DNA of 64,000 bases from Mesorhizobium sp. WSM3862 (GCF_002294985.1 NZ_NSGE01000016.1:1-64000); one strand, 5' to 3'. Counted from the stretch's first letter, positions 34,197 through 43,584 are shown. Notes: a model not told the origin generated them from the letters alone. A program made the numbers and translations.

Positions 34197-34925
34197 ATGG
34201 ACATGGACGAGACAAAAATCCTGATCGTCGGCGGCAGTTCGGGCATGGGGCTGGCGCTTGCCAGGCGCTGCCTCGCCGAAGGCTCCGGCGTCATCATCGC
34301 CGGGCGCAATGCAGCGAGGCTGAACGCCGCGCGCGATGAGCTCGGCTGCCCGGCCGCGCTGGAAGCGGCGGTGGTCGACATCAGCCGCGAGGCCGAGGTC
34401 GCGGCGCTGTTCGCGCGCATCGGCGGGCTCGAGCATATCGTCAGCACGGCGGCCGACATCGAAGGCGCCTACCGGCTTTTGCCCGAGATCGAGCTTTCGG
34501 TGGCGCAAAAAGTTGTCGACAGCAAGTTCTACGGGCCGCTGCTGTTGGCCAAGCATGGCGCGCCGAAACTTTCGGCCAATGGTTCGCTCACCTTCGTCTC
34601 CGGCATTGCCGCCTACCGCCCGGCCGCGCGCGGCTCGGTGGTCGCGGCCGTCAACGCCGGGCTCGAAGGGCTGGTGCGGGCCTTGGCCATCGAGCTGGCG
34701 CCGATCCGCGTCAATGCCGTCTCGCCCGGCTGGGTCGACACGCCGATCTGGCAATTCGTTGCCGGCGATGCGAAGGACGAGACGCTTGCCGCGATGGCGA
34801 AGCGCCTGCCGGCGGGACGGGTCGGACGGCCGGAAGACATTGCGGACGCGATCCGCTTCCTGATGGGCAACGGCTTTACGACGGGAACGACGCTGCATGT
34901 CGAGGGCGGGCAGCGGCTGGTCTGA
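34197..34925 (+). CDS. Short-chain dehydrogenase/reductase
   Basis: A 242-residue SDR with the glycine-rich NAD(P) motif GGSSGMG (9-15), a cofactor-selecting AGRNA stretch and the C-terminal VSPGWVDTP. The usual catalytic YxxxK is not obvious. The segment FVSGIAAYRPAARGSVVAAV contains the Ser but has 'RGS' near the Tyr/Lys position, so it may be atypical or inactive. ATG at 34197 (AAAGGC upstream); 34182 is alternative. It overlaps the opposed LysR gene by 50 bp, suggesting a LysR-SDR pair. Confidence 0.8.
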   Translation: MDMDETKILIVGGSSGMGLALARRCLAEGSGVIIAGRNAARLNAARDELGCPAALEAAVVDISREAEVAALFARIGGLEHIVSTAADIEGAYRLLPEIELSVAQKVVDSKFYGPLLLAKHGAPKLSANGSLTFVSGIAAYRPAARGSVVAAVNAGLEGLVRALAIELAPIRVNAVSPGWVDTPIWQFVAGDAKDETLAAMAKRLPAGRVGRPEDIADAIRFLMGNGFTTGTTLHVEGGQRLV

Positions 34926-35817
34926 CGAGCGCGAAGTTTTCGCCCATCGCCGCGAGCAAGAGCTTCAGCGCCGGCGGCTGGACGCGCCGGCGCCGCCAGA
35001 TCATGACCAGCTCCGCCGAGCGGATCGGGCCCGGCCATGCGATCTCGGCCACCTCGCCGCGATCGAGCGCGGCAGCGACCGCCAGCCGCGGAACAAGGCC
35101 GAAGCCGGCGCCGGCCGCCACCAGGCCGGCGATGGCGTCAATGCTGCCAGCCTCGGCCGCGAGCTTCGGTCCGCCGAGGCCCGCCTCGGTGAAGGCCGTG
35201 TCGATCATGGCGCGGTAGACGCATCCGGTTTCGGTGGCGACGAAACGCTTTTCGGCAAGCTCCGCCAGATCGACATCCGCCCGGTTCTCGCCCGGCGGCG
35301 CGATCAGCACCAGCGGCTCGGCCGCGACGGGGCGCCTGGCGAAGCGCTCGTCGGGCTCGCTGGCGCCCGGTCTGTCGAAGCAGAAGGCGACGTCGATCCC
35401 GCCCTCTCCCAGCCTGCGGCGCAACTCGCCGCTGCCTGCGATTTTCAGCCTGATGTCGATGTCGGGATGAACGGCCTGGAAATCGGCGAGCCAGCCGGGA
35501 AGTTTTGCCGAAGCGATCGTCTCGAGCGCGCCGATCGACAGGCTGCCGGCCGTCTCGGCCTTGGTGGCATCGATGGCGGCCCGGGCGTCGTCGGCGAGCG
35601 CCAGCAATTCCTCGGCGTAAGCTTGCAGCGCCTCGCCGGCCGGGGTCAGGTCCAGCCCTTGCCGCGACCGTGTGAACAGCGTCGCGCCCAGCTCGGCCTC
35701 GAGCGACTGGATCTGGTCGCTGACGCTCGACTGCGCGAGATTGAGCTCGCCCGCCGCGCGCGTGACGTTGCGTGTGCGCGCGACCGCGAGAAAGGTCTTC
35801 AGCAGCCTTGGATGCAC
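34876..35817 (-). CDS. LysR family transcriptional regulator
   Basis: A 313-residue regulator. An N-terminal winged helix-turn-helix (FLAVARTRNVTRAAGELNLA, then QSSVSDQIQSLEAELGATLF) is followed by a substrate-binding domain with periplasmic-protein fold. GTG start. It overlaps the SDR's 3' end by 50 bp in convergent orientation and follows the protease-like gene downstream with a 1-bp gap, so it may be co-transcribed with it. Confidence 0.92.
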   Translation of the reverse strand: MHPRLLKTFLAVARTRNVTRAAGELNLAQSSVSDQIQSLEAELGATLFTRSRQGLDLTPAGEALQAYAEELLALADDARAAIDATKAETAGSLSIGALETIASAKLPGWLADFQAVHPDIDIRLKIAGSGELRRRLGEGGIDVAFCFDRPGASEPDERFARRPVAAEPLVLIAPPGENRADVDLAELAEKRFVATETGCVYRAMIDTAFTEAGLGGPKLAAEAGSIDAIAGLVAAGAGFGLVPRLAVAAALDRGEVAEIAWPGPIRSAELVMIWRRRRVQPPALKLLLAAMGENFALVRPAAARPRHAASFPS

Positions 35818-35818
35818 G

Positions 35819-36721
35819 TTACTGCAGCTGCGGCTTCTTGAGGAAGGAGTTGCGGTCGGCCGATTTTACGCGAAGCCAGGTCTCACGGCCGTCGCGCACG
35901 ACGCGCAACGGAATTTCCGCGCCGGCCGGGTTCTGCCAGAGTTTTCGATAGAAGTCGGCGAGACCGTCAACCTCGCCGTCGCGCACGTCGGAGATGATGT
36001 CGCCTTGGCGAAGGCCAGCCTTTGCCGCGGGACCACCTTCGGCGACGCTCATCACCACCACCATGCCGTTCGACTCCGCCGAGAAGGCGCCGAGCCACGG
36101 GCGCGGCGGCTTGGCGACCTGGCCGCGCTTGACCAGATCGTCGAGGATCGGCGTCAGAAGGTCGATCGGCACGATCATGTTGATGTCGGCAACCTCGCCG
36201 GCACGGCTCATCTGCAGGCGCAGCGAGCCGACGCCGAGCAGCTTGCCGTCACGGTCGAACAGCGCAGCACCACCCCACGAGGGATGCGCCGGCGCGGTGA
36301 AGATCGCCTCGTCGATGAGATATTCCCAATAGCCGGCGAATTCCTGCTTGGTGACGATGTGGGCGTCGACCTGCTGGCCGATGCCGTCGGCAAGCGTCAC
36401 GGCGTCGCCGATATTGGCCTTCCTGGCATTGCCGAACTTGACTGCCGGCAGCCCGAGCGGCGCCAGCGCCTGCACCAGGCCGAAGCCGGTCTCCTGGTCA
36501 TAGGCCAGCGCATGCGCCGCAACCACGCGGCCGTCCTGGTCGGTCAGCCAGACCTCCTCGGCCTCGGTGATGAGATAGCCGATGGTGAGAACCAGCCCGC
36601 TGTCGCGGATCACCACGCCGCTGCCCTCGCGGCGCGTGCCCAGCGCATTGGCGGTAAAGGCGTCGTCCGGAACCGTGGCGCGCACGGCCACGACGGAGCG
36701 CGAGATTTTTTCGATGGTCAT
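35819..36721 (-). CDS. HtrA/trypsin-like PDZ protein lacking catalytic triad
   Basis: A 300-residue protein with a trypsin-like double barrel (about 1-200) and a C-terminal PDZ domain (about 205-290, GMVVVMSVAEGGPAAKAGLR). The usual His of 'LTxxHVV' is replaced (LVLTIGYLI, no His), the aspartate region reads QETGFGLVQ instead of DxALL, and the nucleophile motif GNSGGP becomes PSWGGAAL. No signal peptide is seen, so it is cytoplasmic. It is probably a non-proteolytic scaffold or chaperone. LysR gene is 1 bp downstream. Confidence 0.8.
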   Translation of the reverse strand: MTIEKISRSVVAVRATVPDDAFTANALGTRREGSGVVIRDSGLVLTIGYLITEAEEVWLTDQDGRVVAAHALAYDQETGFGLVQALAPLGLPAVKFGNARKANIGDAVTLADGIGQQVDAHIVTKQEFAGYWEYLIDEAIFTAPAHPSWGGAALFDRDGKLLGVGSLRLQMSRAGEVADINMIVPIDLLTPILDDLVKRGQVAKPPRPWLGAFSAESNGMVVVMSVAEGGPAAKAGLRQGDIISDVRDGEVDGLADFYRKLWQNPAGAEIPLRVVRDGRETWLRVKSADRNSFLKKPQLQ

Positions 36722-36929
36722 CGTCGATCCTGAATTACGGGTCTTTTTCTATAAGTATGGCCAAAGGGACGCGGTGCAAGGGCATCTGTCCCTGAGGGAG
36801 AAGGCGGGGCGCTGCTGGCCCAAGCATTAGTTCAACGAAATTTGAACTTTTTTCTTTGACGCCCGCGCAACCGCACCTAAATCTTGCAACGAACCCCGCA
36901 TCCCGCCCACAGCAACAAGGCCTCCCGAG

Positions 36930-37799
36930 ATGAACCAGTACAACCCGCCGAAAGTCTGGACCTGGAACAAGCCGAGTGGCGGCACCTTCGCCTCCATCAA
37001 CCGGCCAGTCGCCGGGCCGACGCATGAGAAGGAATTGCCTGTCGGCAAGCATCCGCTGCAGCTCTATTCGCTGGCCACGCCCAACGGCCAGAAGGTGACG
37101 ATCATGCTGGAGGAGTTGCTGGCGCGCGGCCACAAGGGCGCCGAATACGACGCCTGGCTGATCCGCATCAATGACGGCGACCAGTTCGGCTCGGGCTTCG
37201 TCGAGGTCAACCCGAACTCCAAGATCCCGGCGCTGATGGACCGCAGCGAGCCGAAGCCGGTGCGCGTGTTCGAGTCGGGCTCGATCCTCACCTATCTGGC
37301 GGAAAAATTCGGCGAGTTTCTGCCGACGGAGCGTGCAGCGCGGGCCGAAACCTTCTCGTGGCTGTTCTGGCAGATGGGCTCGGCGCCCTATCTCGGCGGC
37401 GGCTTCGGGCATTTTTACGCCTATGCGCCGGAGAAGATCGAATACGCCATCGACCGCTTCGCCATGGAAACCAAGCGGCAGATGGACGTGCTGGATCGGC
37501 GGCTGGCCGAAAGCGAGTATCTCGCCGGGCCGGATTACACCATCGCCGACATGGCGGTCTGGCCCTGGTATGGCGGGCTCGCCAAAGGCCGCAGCTACAA
37601 CGATGCCGCGCAGTTCCTCGCCGTGCATGAATATAAGCACGTGCAGCGCTGGGCCGATGCGATCGACGCCAGGCCGGCGGTAAGGCGCGGCCGCATGGTC
37701 AACCGCATCTCCGGCGATCCGGCCTATCAGTTGCACGAGCGCCACGACGCCAGCGATTTCGAGACGAAGACGCAGGACAGGTTGCAAGCGGCGGAGTGA
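36930..37799 (+). CDS. YghU-type glutathione S-transferase / disulfide reductase
   Basis: A 289-residue protein starting MNQYNPPKVWTWNKPSGGTF, the characteristic extended YghU N-terminus. The thioredoxin-like domain (about 43-120, LYSLATPNGQKVTIMLEELL, NPNSKIPAL, FESGSILTYLAEKF) is followed by the helical domain with IADMAVWPWYGGL. YghU enzymes reduce disulfides using two bound glutathiones. Nearly full family length (288-ish). Confidence 0.92.
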   Translation: MNQYNPPKVWTWNKPSGGTFASINRPVAGPTHEKELPVGKHPLQLYSLATPNGQKVTIMLEELLARGHKGAEYDAWLIRINDGDQFGSGFVEVNPNSKIPALMDRSEPKPVRVFESGSILTYLAEKFGEFLPTERAARAETFSWLFWQMGSAPYLGGGFGHFYAYAPEKIEYAIDRFAMETKRQMDVLDRRLAESEYLAGPDYTIADMAVWPWYGGLAKGRSYNDAAQFLAVHEYKHVQRWADAIDARPAVRRGRMVNRISGDPAYQLHERHDASDFETKTQDRLQAAE

Positions 37800-37974
37800 G
37801 CTGATCTCCCCCCTTGCGGCGGAGATGGCCGGCAGGCCAAAGCGGGTCGATGCGCGTGGAGCGCCGACGCCCGACGAACAATAAGAGGGCAAGTTGGCGC
37901 ATCGTGTGCGCCGACCCCCTCTGTCGCCTTCGGCGACATCTCCCCCTCAAGGGCCCTCAAGGGGGGAAGATCAG
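37800..37974. repeat. Intergenic palindromic repeat, family A, inverted pair
   Basis: Left: TGATCTCCCCCCTTGCGGCG, GAGATGGCCGGCAGG. Right: GACCCCCTCTGTCGCCTTCG, GCGACATCTCCCCCTCAAGG with a further GGCCCTCAAGGGGGGA (to about 37970). It fills the gap between two converging genes, so it may form a terminator. Confidence 0.85.
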
Positions 37975-38520
37975 CTACCTCCCGTAGGTATACGTCACAC
38001 TGGCCTCCGCCAGCGCCTGGCTCTTCGCCGCGACCGACACCATTTCGGGTGAGGGATTTTCCGGCGTGCGCAGCTTCGCCTCACTCAGCGCATAGAGCGT
38101 GAAGACGTAGTGGTGCGTGCCGCTGCCGGGCGGCGGACATGGGCCGAAATAGCCGGCGCGACCGACGCCGCCCGTGCCGGAAACCGTGCCCTTCGGCAGG
38201 CGCTTGCCGCCTTTGGAGCCGGCGCCTTCGGCGAGGCCCTTGGCGCTTGCCGGGATGTTCCAGACAAGCCAATGCCAGAATCCCTTGCCGTCGTTGGCAT
38301 CGGGATCGAACATGGTGAGCGCGTAGCTCCTGGTGCCCGCCGGCGGGTCCTTCCAGCCAAGCGCGATCGAGACGCTCCTGCCGCCGCATCCGGGCTTGTC
38401 GCCGAGATATTTTGCGTCCCACTTGTCGTTGGAGACCGACGGGCTGGAGATCTCGAAGGCAGATGCCTGGGTGGCGAAGGCGGCGAGGGCAAGTCCAATC
38501 AGGCCGAGGCGCGAAGTCAT
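37975..38520 (-). CDS. YbhB/YbcL (Raf kinase inhibitor-like) PEBP protein
   Basis: A 181-residue periplasmic protein with signal peptide (MTSRLGLIGLALAAFATQAS). The PEBP fold motifs are MFDPDANDGKGFWHWLVWNI (the D-P-D...W-x-H-W pattern) and GYFGPCPPPGSGTHHYVFTL (ligand-pocket motif). Binds small anionic ligands; physiological role unclear. GAAGGAGTG before the ATG. Confidence 0.9.
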   Translation of the reverse strand: MTSRLGLIGLALAAFATQASAFEISSPSVSNDKWDAKYLGDKPGCGGRSVSIALGWKDPPAGTRSYALTMFDPDANDGKGFWHWLVWNIPASAKGLAEGAGSKGGKRLPKGTVSGTGGVGRAGYFGPCPPPGSGTHHYVFTLYALSEAKLRTPENPSPEMVSVAAKSQALAEASVTYTYGR

Positions 38521-38811
38521 AGCTTCACTCCTTCTACTTGGATTGCACAAAGTCTATCCGAAAGGCGCGCCGGAGCCGAGCAACTTTGCGTGACGGCCGG
38601 CAGGCGCCGGAGCTGCCGATTTCCCCCACAAGGAGGCGTCCCGGAGCACTGCCGATGAGCCTGTCACGCGCGGCGGCGAGTCCATACTATCCCCCTCTCG
38701 CCAACGCGGGGCGACCCGATTTGTTCTTGCCGGCCCTTCCTAAAAGTGCCGCCACCCGATCTCGCCGTTAGGCCAACAGAGCTATGCGGTTCTTCACGAA
38801 TTTTTTCAGCC
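38521..38811. other. Gap with degenerate repeat trace
   Basis: It contains a partial family A unit near 38610-38636 (GAGCTGCCGATTTCCCCCAC) and no convincing gene. Confidence 0.4.
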
Positions 38812-38836
38812 GGAACATCCCCTGGAAAGCTCCGTT
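38812..38836 (+). promoter_or_regulatory. EcfG-type general stress promoter
   Basis: GGAAC (38812-38816), 16 nt, CGTT (38833-38836), a perfect match 40 bp before the start of the exported gene. Confidence 0.8.
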
Positions 38837-38876
38837 GGAAACTTAGTCAACGATGCAAACCAATGGAGATTTCCTG

Positions 38877-39230
38877 ATGATGAAGAAGATTCTCGCAGCT
38901 TCCGTTCTTACCCTGGCGCTCGCGACCTCGGGCGCCATGGCTCAGACAGCCGGTGCAAGCGGCGACGCCAGCGGCAGCGTTTCAGGCGGCGTCTCGGGCA
39001 CGACTGGCGGCGCCTCGGGCAGTGCGACGGGCGGTGCCACGGTCACCACGCCGGCAACCCCTGGCACGGATACGACCACCACGAATTCCACGAATTCCAT
39101 GAATTCCACGAATTCGACGAACCAGCCGGCCGGTATGCAGGATCGCTGCAAGGATACGGGCGCTAACGATACCGAGAACAACATGGCCAGCGGCAATACG
39201 ACCTCGAACATGCAGAACTGCAACAAGTAG
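38877..39230 (+). CDS. Exported Gly/Ser/Thr/Asn-rich protein
   Basis: A 117-residue protein with signal peptide (MMKKILAASVLTLALATSGA, cleavage after AMA-Q). The mature part is low complexity: repeats of SGxxSG, then NSTNSMNSTNSTN encoded by a 9-bp tandem unit (ACGAATTCC). Two Cys (RCKDTG, QNCNK) could form a disulfide. Starts ATG-ATG; first ATG at 38877. Stress promoter upstream and terminator downstream define a single-gene unit. Function unknown. Confidence 0.7.
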   Translation: MMKKILAASVLTLALATSGAMAQTAGASGDASGSVSGGVSGTTGGASGSATGGATVTTPATPGTDTTTTNSTNSMNSTNSTNQPAGMQDRCKDTGANDTENNMASGNTTSNMQNCNK

Positions 39231-39252
39231 CGCCGGATCGCCGACACAAAAA

Positions 39253-39280
39253 AGCCCCGCCGGTGGAAGCCGTCGGGGCT
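39253..39280 (+). terminator. Rho-independent terminator
   Basis: AGCCCCG, loop with internal CGG pairing, CGGGGCT, then CTTTCGTT. 20 bp after the previous stop. Confidence 0.75.
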
Positions 39281-39458
39281 CTTTCGTTGAGGCCTTGAAG
39301 GTGGGACTTCGCTGCCTGCCGATCCAGGGGGTGTTGGATCGGCCGCGACCCTAGCCGAAGAATCGGCGTGGCTATAATCACGGCTGCGCACTACCAATCA
39401 CGCCTGCGCGAGAAGGAGGTGATAGCCGGCTGTCGATCTTTCTTTGAGGGAAGAGCGG

Positions 39459-40664
39459 CTAGCTCAGCAGCTTCGCCAATCGCGGCACGCCCTCGCCCAC
39501 CGCGCGGTCGTCGGCCAGCGTGAAGGACATGCGCAGCGTGTTGCGGCCGGTGCCGTCGGCGTAAAAGGCGTTGCCCGGCACGAAGGCGACGCGCGCCTCC
39601 TGCACCGAACGCGCCAGCAACGCTGTGGCGTCAGTGCCTTCGGGCAGCGTCAGCCAGACGAACATGCCGCCTTCCGGCCGGCTCCAGGAAATGCCGTCCG
39701 GCATGTTTTCCTCGAGCGCGCCGAGCAGCGCGTCGCGGCGACGGCGATAGGCACCGATCAGCTTCTCCACCTGGGCGTCGAAGATGGTCTCGGCAACGCG
39801 ATGCATGACCATCTGGTTGATCGACGGGCTGTGCAGATCGGAGGCCTGTTTCATCAGCACCAGCTTTTCCACCACATGGCGCGGGGCGCAGACCCAGCCG
39901 ACGCGCATGCCTGGGGACAGGATCTTGGAGAAGGAGCCGCAATAGAGCGTGCGGGCATTGTCGATGCCGCCCGAGCGGGCGCAATCCAGCGCCAGGATCG
40001 GCGGCACCGCCGCGCCGTCATAGCGCAGCGCCCGGTAGGCGGCGTCCTCGATGACGGCGATGTCGAGCTCGCCGGCGAGGTCGAGCACCGCCTCGCGCTG
40101 CTTGCTATCCAGCGTGTTGCCGGTCGGGTTGGCGAAATCCGGCACCAGATAGGCGAATTTCACTTTGCCGCCGTTAGCCGCGGCGGCCGCGCGATAGGCG
40201 TCCGGCGTCATGTTGCCGCCGGCGGTGTTCAGCCGGTCGTAACGCGGCTCGTAGGCGTTGAAGGCTTGCAGCGCGCCGAGATAGGTCGGCCAGGTGACCA
40301 GCGCGGTGTCGCCGGGCGACAGAAACAGCTTGCCGAGATAGTCGAGCGCCTGCTGCGAGCCGGAGGTGATGAAGATGTTGCCCTCGTCGCATCGAATGCC
40401 GAGCCTGCCCATATAGGCGGCCAACCATTTGCGCAGCGGCAGAAAACCTTCGCTGACCTGGTATTGCAGCGCGGCCCCCGCTTCCGCGCCGCCGAGCACG
40501 GCCCGATAGGCGTCGCCGATGGCCTCGGCCGGAAACAGCGAGGCATCGGGAATACCGCCGGCGAACGAGATGATGTCGGGCTGATCGAGCAGCTTCAGGA
40601 GCTCGCGGATTTCCGAGGCCTTCATGCGCGAGGAGCGCGAGGCCAGAAGGTTCAACAGGGTCAA
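39459..40664 (-). CDS. PLP-dependent class I/II aminotransferase
   Basis: A 401-residue fold-type I enzyme of the 2-aminoadipate / MocR-related aminotransferase group. It opens SRSSRMKASEIRELLKLLDQ, then PDIISFAGGIPDASLFP (substrate region), a YLVPDFANPTGNTL (PLP Asn), and SFSKILSPGMRVGW with the PLP-binding lysine and Arg. Start is TTG, selected because GGGAGGTGC precedes it; a later ATG would truncate the conserved opening. Substrate not certain. Confidence 0.9.
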   Translation of the reverse strand: MTLLNLLASRSSRMKASEIRELLKLLDQPDIISFAGGIPDASLFPAEAIGDAYRAVLGGAEAGAALQYQVSEGFLPLRKWLAAYMGRLGIRCDEGNIFITSGSQQALDYLGKLFLSPGDTALVTWPTYLGALQAFNAYEPRYDRLNTAGGNMTPDAYRAAAAANGGKVKFAYLVPDFANPTGNTLDSKQREAVLDLAGELDIAVIEDAAYRALRYDGAAVPPILALDCARSGGIDNARTLYCGSFSKILSPGMRVGWVCAPRHVVEKLVLMKQASDLHSPSINQMVMHRVAETIFDAQVEKLIGAYRRRRDALLGALEENMPDGISWSRPEGGMFVWLTLPEGTDATALLARSVQEARVAFVPGNAFYADGTGRNTLRMSFTLADDRAVGEGVPRLAKLLS

Positions 40665-41027
40665 AGCGCACCTCCCGCAGTGCTTCGTTCAGGGTTTTAG
40701 CATTTAGGTCAGCTTCGTTGACCTATTATCAGGCCACGTCCGTCGCGTGAATACACAAAACGGCCATGGCGCATCGCTCTGACGACATTTGGCCGACATA
40801 TCCTGACGGAGATATCTGACACGACGGCGGTCCGCTCATCGCGGGATTGTCGTAATATTAGAATAGGCGCATATTGTCGCAAGCCGAAGCCGTGCTCCGG
40901 CTGAACCGCCTGTTGGCCATGGTGCCCGGGCGGTCCGTGACCAGGTCAAATGCCAGTGAAACAACAAGCACCTCGGCTGCTCAAACCATTGAGCAGCCTG
41001 AGGCAATGATATTTGGAGGAGATAGCC
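40665..41027. other. Long leader before GYD gene
   Basis: 363 bp with no gene seen. Near the right end (40975-40998) a perfect 9-bp hairpin GGCTGCTCA-AACCAT-TGAGCAGCC sits 30 bp before the GYD start codon and could be a leader structure. An imperfect ATATC dyad lies near 40799-40816. Confidence 0.5.
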
Positions 41028-41342
41028 ATGAAGGTCACCATACTGGCAAGTTACGAACCCCATGCCGCCAAAGGGCTGATGCAGGGATCGAACCGCGAAG
41101 CTGCAATCCAGGCGCTCTTTGAAAGCGTCGGCGGCAGGATGAGCAGCGTCATGTTCACGCGCGGCATTTACGACGTCGTCGTCAATGGCGAGGTGCCGGA
41201 TCAGGTCGCCGGGATGGGCATGGCCCTTGCCGTGCGCGCGAGCGGCTCGTTGAGCGAGTTGGTCGTCCTCGAAGAACTCGACATGAAGGCGGTGCTCGCT
41301 GCCGCCAACAAGGCTGCTGGGGCCTACAAGCCCGCCGGCTGA
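41028..41342 (+). CDS. GYD domain protein
   Basis: A 104-residue protein: a GYD alpha/beta domain (ILASYEPHAAKGLMQGSNRE start, then GGRMSSVMFTRGIYDVVVNG with the conserved IYDVV form of G-x-YD). Family proteins occur as ligand-binding or oxygenase-like small domains of unknown role. GGAGGAGAT precedes the ATG. Confidence 0.85.
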   Translation: MKVTILASYEPHAAKGLMQGSNREAAIQALFESVGGRMSSVMFTRGIYDVVVNGEVPDQVAGMGMALAVRASGSLSELVVLEELDMKAVLAAANKAAGAYKPAG

Positions 41343-41470
41343 CGGCCTGGCCAGGCAGCGCGGACGGCGCGTTCGTCGTCCCGTGCTGCCGGCATCACGT
41401 CACCGCAAGCCGAGGCTTTGCTTATGCATGTCCTTATCCCCAAACCGCTCCGCACTTTGGGCGACAAGCA

Positions 41471-41626
41471 TTAGAACGGCAATCGAATCTCGTCGTCCCG
41501 GGCCGTATCGGGCCATCCGATGTCCTTGCGGATCTCCGGCGGCAGTTCGTTCAGCTCGCGCGTCGTCCTGCGGCGCCTGCTCGCCTGCTCGAACGCGGCG
41601 CGGATTCGGTTAAGGCTCTTAAACAT
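41471..41626 (-). CDS. DUF1127 family small protein
   Basis: A 51-residue protein ending ELNELPPEIRKDIGWPD, the DUF1127 signature, after an Arg-rich stretch. Small DUF1127 proteins in alphaproteobacteria modulate phosphate or carbon metabolism and RNA turnover. GGAGGT lies upstream. Confidence 0.88.
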   Translation of the reverse strand: MFKSLNRIRAAFEQASRRRRTTRELNELPPEIRKDIGWPDTARDDEIRLPF

Positions 41627-42022
41627 CGCAACCTCCACAAAGCAGCGGCAGAATTGGCGGCCGCCCTCCGGGCGCCGCTTTTGAGGTGCGTCTGTAACCA
41701 AGCGATTGCGCGCAGACGGTGAAATGCTTCACGAAGCCGGAGCGGCCTGAAACATTTGTGTGCGAATTAAATTGGGTTTCGACGCCGCGGCACTAGAGGC
41801 GAGCGCCAACAGACGGCGCTGCCGGCTATGACGGGCGCACAATTCTGACCGCCTTGCTCGCTAAGATAGGCGTCAGGCGTTAGTCCGTACTACCGGAAGG
41901 AAGTTGCTGCGCGGTCTGCGCCGAGAGCCGGCCTTTGCGGACAAACGTCGGCTTCGAATATTCTTTTTTCGTGGCGAAATCTCCCCTGCCTCGCCGGAAA
42001 ATGCGGTACGGCTATCGGACTG
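41627..42022. other. Intergenic stretch with no gene seen
   Basis: Nearly 400 bp between the DUF1127 start and the amidohydrolase stop. AT-rich at 41710-41780. I see no reliable frame, hairpin or repeat. Confidence 0.4.
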
Positions 42023-43264
42023 TCAAGCAGATGGCAGGCCGGTGGATGGCAGGCCGGTGAGGCCGGCCCGATCGACCACCTTCCCCTCCCGTGCCACTTC
42101 CCTGCCCGCGCGATACACGGTCCGCTCCTTCGGCACGGCCACCACCGCTTCCGGCACATGCTCGGCCCTGAGCGCGACGAAATCGGCCCTGGCGCCGACG
42201 GCGATGCCATAGCCTTCGAGCCCCAGCGCCCTGGCGCCGGCATGGCTCACCACGTCGTAGGCTGCTTCCAGCTGGCAATCCTCGTAGAAGCCGGAGCGGT
42301 AGCCGATCATGTTGGCGCGGTTCAGCATGTCGCCATCGCCGTAAGGCCACCAGGAATCGCGGATGTTGTCGGAGCCGGCAAAGACCGTGACGCCCGCCTT
42401 GCGCAATGCCGCCACCGGCGGGAAAGGATGGTTGCCCGGCGCGTTGGTCATGATGGCGACGCCGGAGGCGGCGAGCAGCTCGCCGGCTTTGGCCAGCGCG
42501 TCGGCGGAAATGTCGCCCAGCGCATAGGCGTGGCTGACGGCGACTTTGCCTTGCATGCCCAGTGCCGTGCTCCGCGCGGCGATCTCCTCGATCTCGAACA
42601 GGCCGAGGGTGCCGCCGTCATGCAGGTGGATATCGATTCCGGCGCCGTGTTTTTCGGCAAGGCCGAAGACGACGTCGAGATGGCCCTTCACATCGCGGTC
42701 AAAGCTTGCCGGGTCGAGCCCGCCGATCAGATCACAGCCGAGCTTCAAAGCCTCGTCCAGAAGCTCGGCGGTGCCGGGCGACGACTGGATGCCGCTTTGC
42801 GGGAAGGCGACGAACTGGATGTCGATCAGCTCGCGATATTTTTCGCGCACGACAAGGATCGTCTCGACATGTTTCAGCCCGACCGCGGCGTCGACCATGA
42901 CATGGCTGCGCATCGCGAGGCTGCCATTGCCAACGCAAAGCTCGAGCTGGTTTTTTGCGCGCTCGTCCATCGGCGCGGCCTGCTCGAGGTTCCGCATCTG
43001 GAAGGCGACCCGCTCGCGCACGTCGAAGCCGTTGGTGCAGGGAATGTGCGGGCGCCAGACATCGCCATATAAGGAGGTGTCGAGATGGATGTGGCCCTCG
43101 ATGAAGGCCGGCAGCACGAGCTGGCCGGCGAGGTCGACGGCGCCTGGCGGCGCGCCGGCGGCATTGGCGGCGGGCGTGATGGCGCTGAAGCGGCCGTCGG
43201 CGACGGTGAGGTCGGCCAGGGAGCCGTCGGCGAGTTTTGCGTTGAGAAAGCGGGGCAAGTGCAA
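42023..43264 (-). CDS. Cytosine deaminase-like amidohydrolase
   Basis: A 413-residue metal-dependent hydrolase of the cytosine deaminase / isopropylammelide family. Metal ligands: EGHIHLDTSL (HxH), HLHDGGTL (third His), VSHAYAL (His) and GSDNIRDSWWPYGDGDM (Asp of the base, family-specific). Barrel plus N- and C-terminal strand domains (about 1-65, 340-400). The deaminated substrate is unknown. TTG start. The tail TGLPSTGLPSA is encoded by a 15-bp tandem duplication. Confidence 0.85.
   Translation of the reverse strand: MHLPRFLNAKLADGSLADLTVADGRFSAITPAANAAGAPPGAVDLAGQLVLPAFIEGHIHLDTSLYGDVWRPHIPCTNGFDVRERVAFQMRNLEQAAPMDERAKNQLELCVGNGSLAMRSHVMVDAAVGLKHVETILVVREKYRELIDIQFVAFPQSGIQSSPGTAELLDEALKLGCDLIGGLDPASFDRDVKGHLDVVFGLAEKHGAGIDIHLHDGGTLGLFEIEEIAARSTALGMQGKVAVSHAYALGDISADALAKAGELLAASGVAIMTNAPGNHPFPPVAALRKAGVTVFAGSDNIRDSWWPYGDGDMLNRANMIGYRSGFYEDCQLEAAYDVVSHAGARALGLEGYGIAVGARADFVALRAEHVPEAVVAVPKERTVYRAGREVAREGKVVDRAGLTGLPSTGLPSA
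42031..42060. repeat. 15-bp tandem duplication in the enzyme's C-terminus
   Basis: ATGGCAGGCCGGTGG is followed by ATGGCAGGCCGGTGA. The frame is preserved and five residues (TGLPS) are duplicated. Confidence 0.75.
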
Positions 43265-43584
43265 TCCATCAGCAATGATGCATCAGTCGTCGTCCCTCGG
43301 CCGCCAGAGGTCAATGCGGATCGGGATAGAAAGTGTTTCGCCCAAGTTCTCTGTCACCCGCGGTTGGCAGATCGCGCGCCCGGCCGGCTGCGCCGCCGTT
43401 AACCTTAATTCCAAGCGGCGGTGGGGAAGTCCCTGTCGCCTGCCTATTCCGCTATCGCGGAAGTTTCGACACGAGAAAAACATGCCATAGTCCAGGCTGC
43501 GGTACGAGGCCGCCTTGGTCGACGCGGACGCCCAAGCACATCCCCAACAATGTCGCCCCCAACGGCCGCGTCGACCTTGTACTG

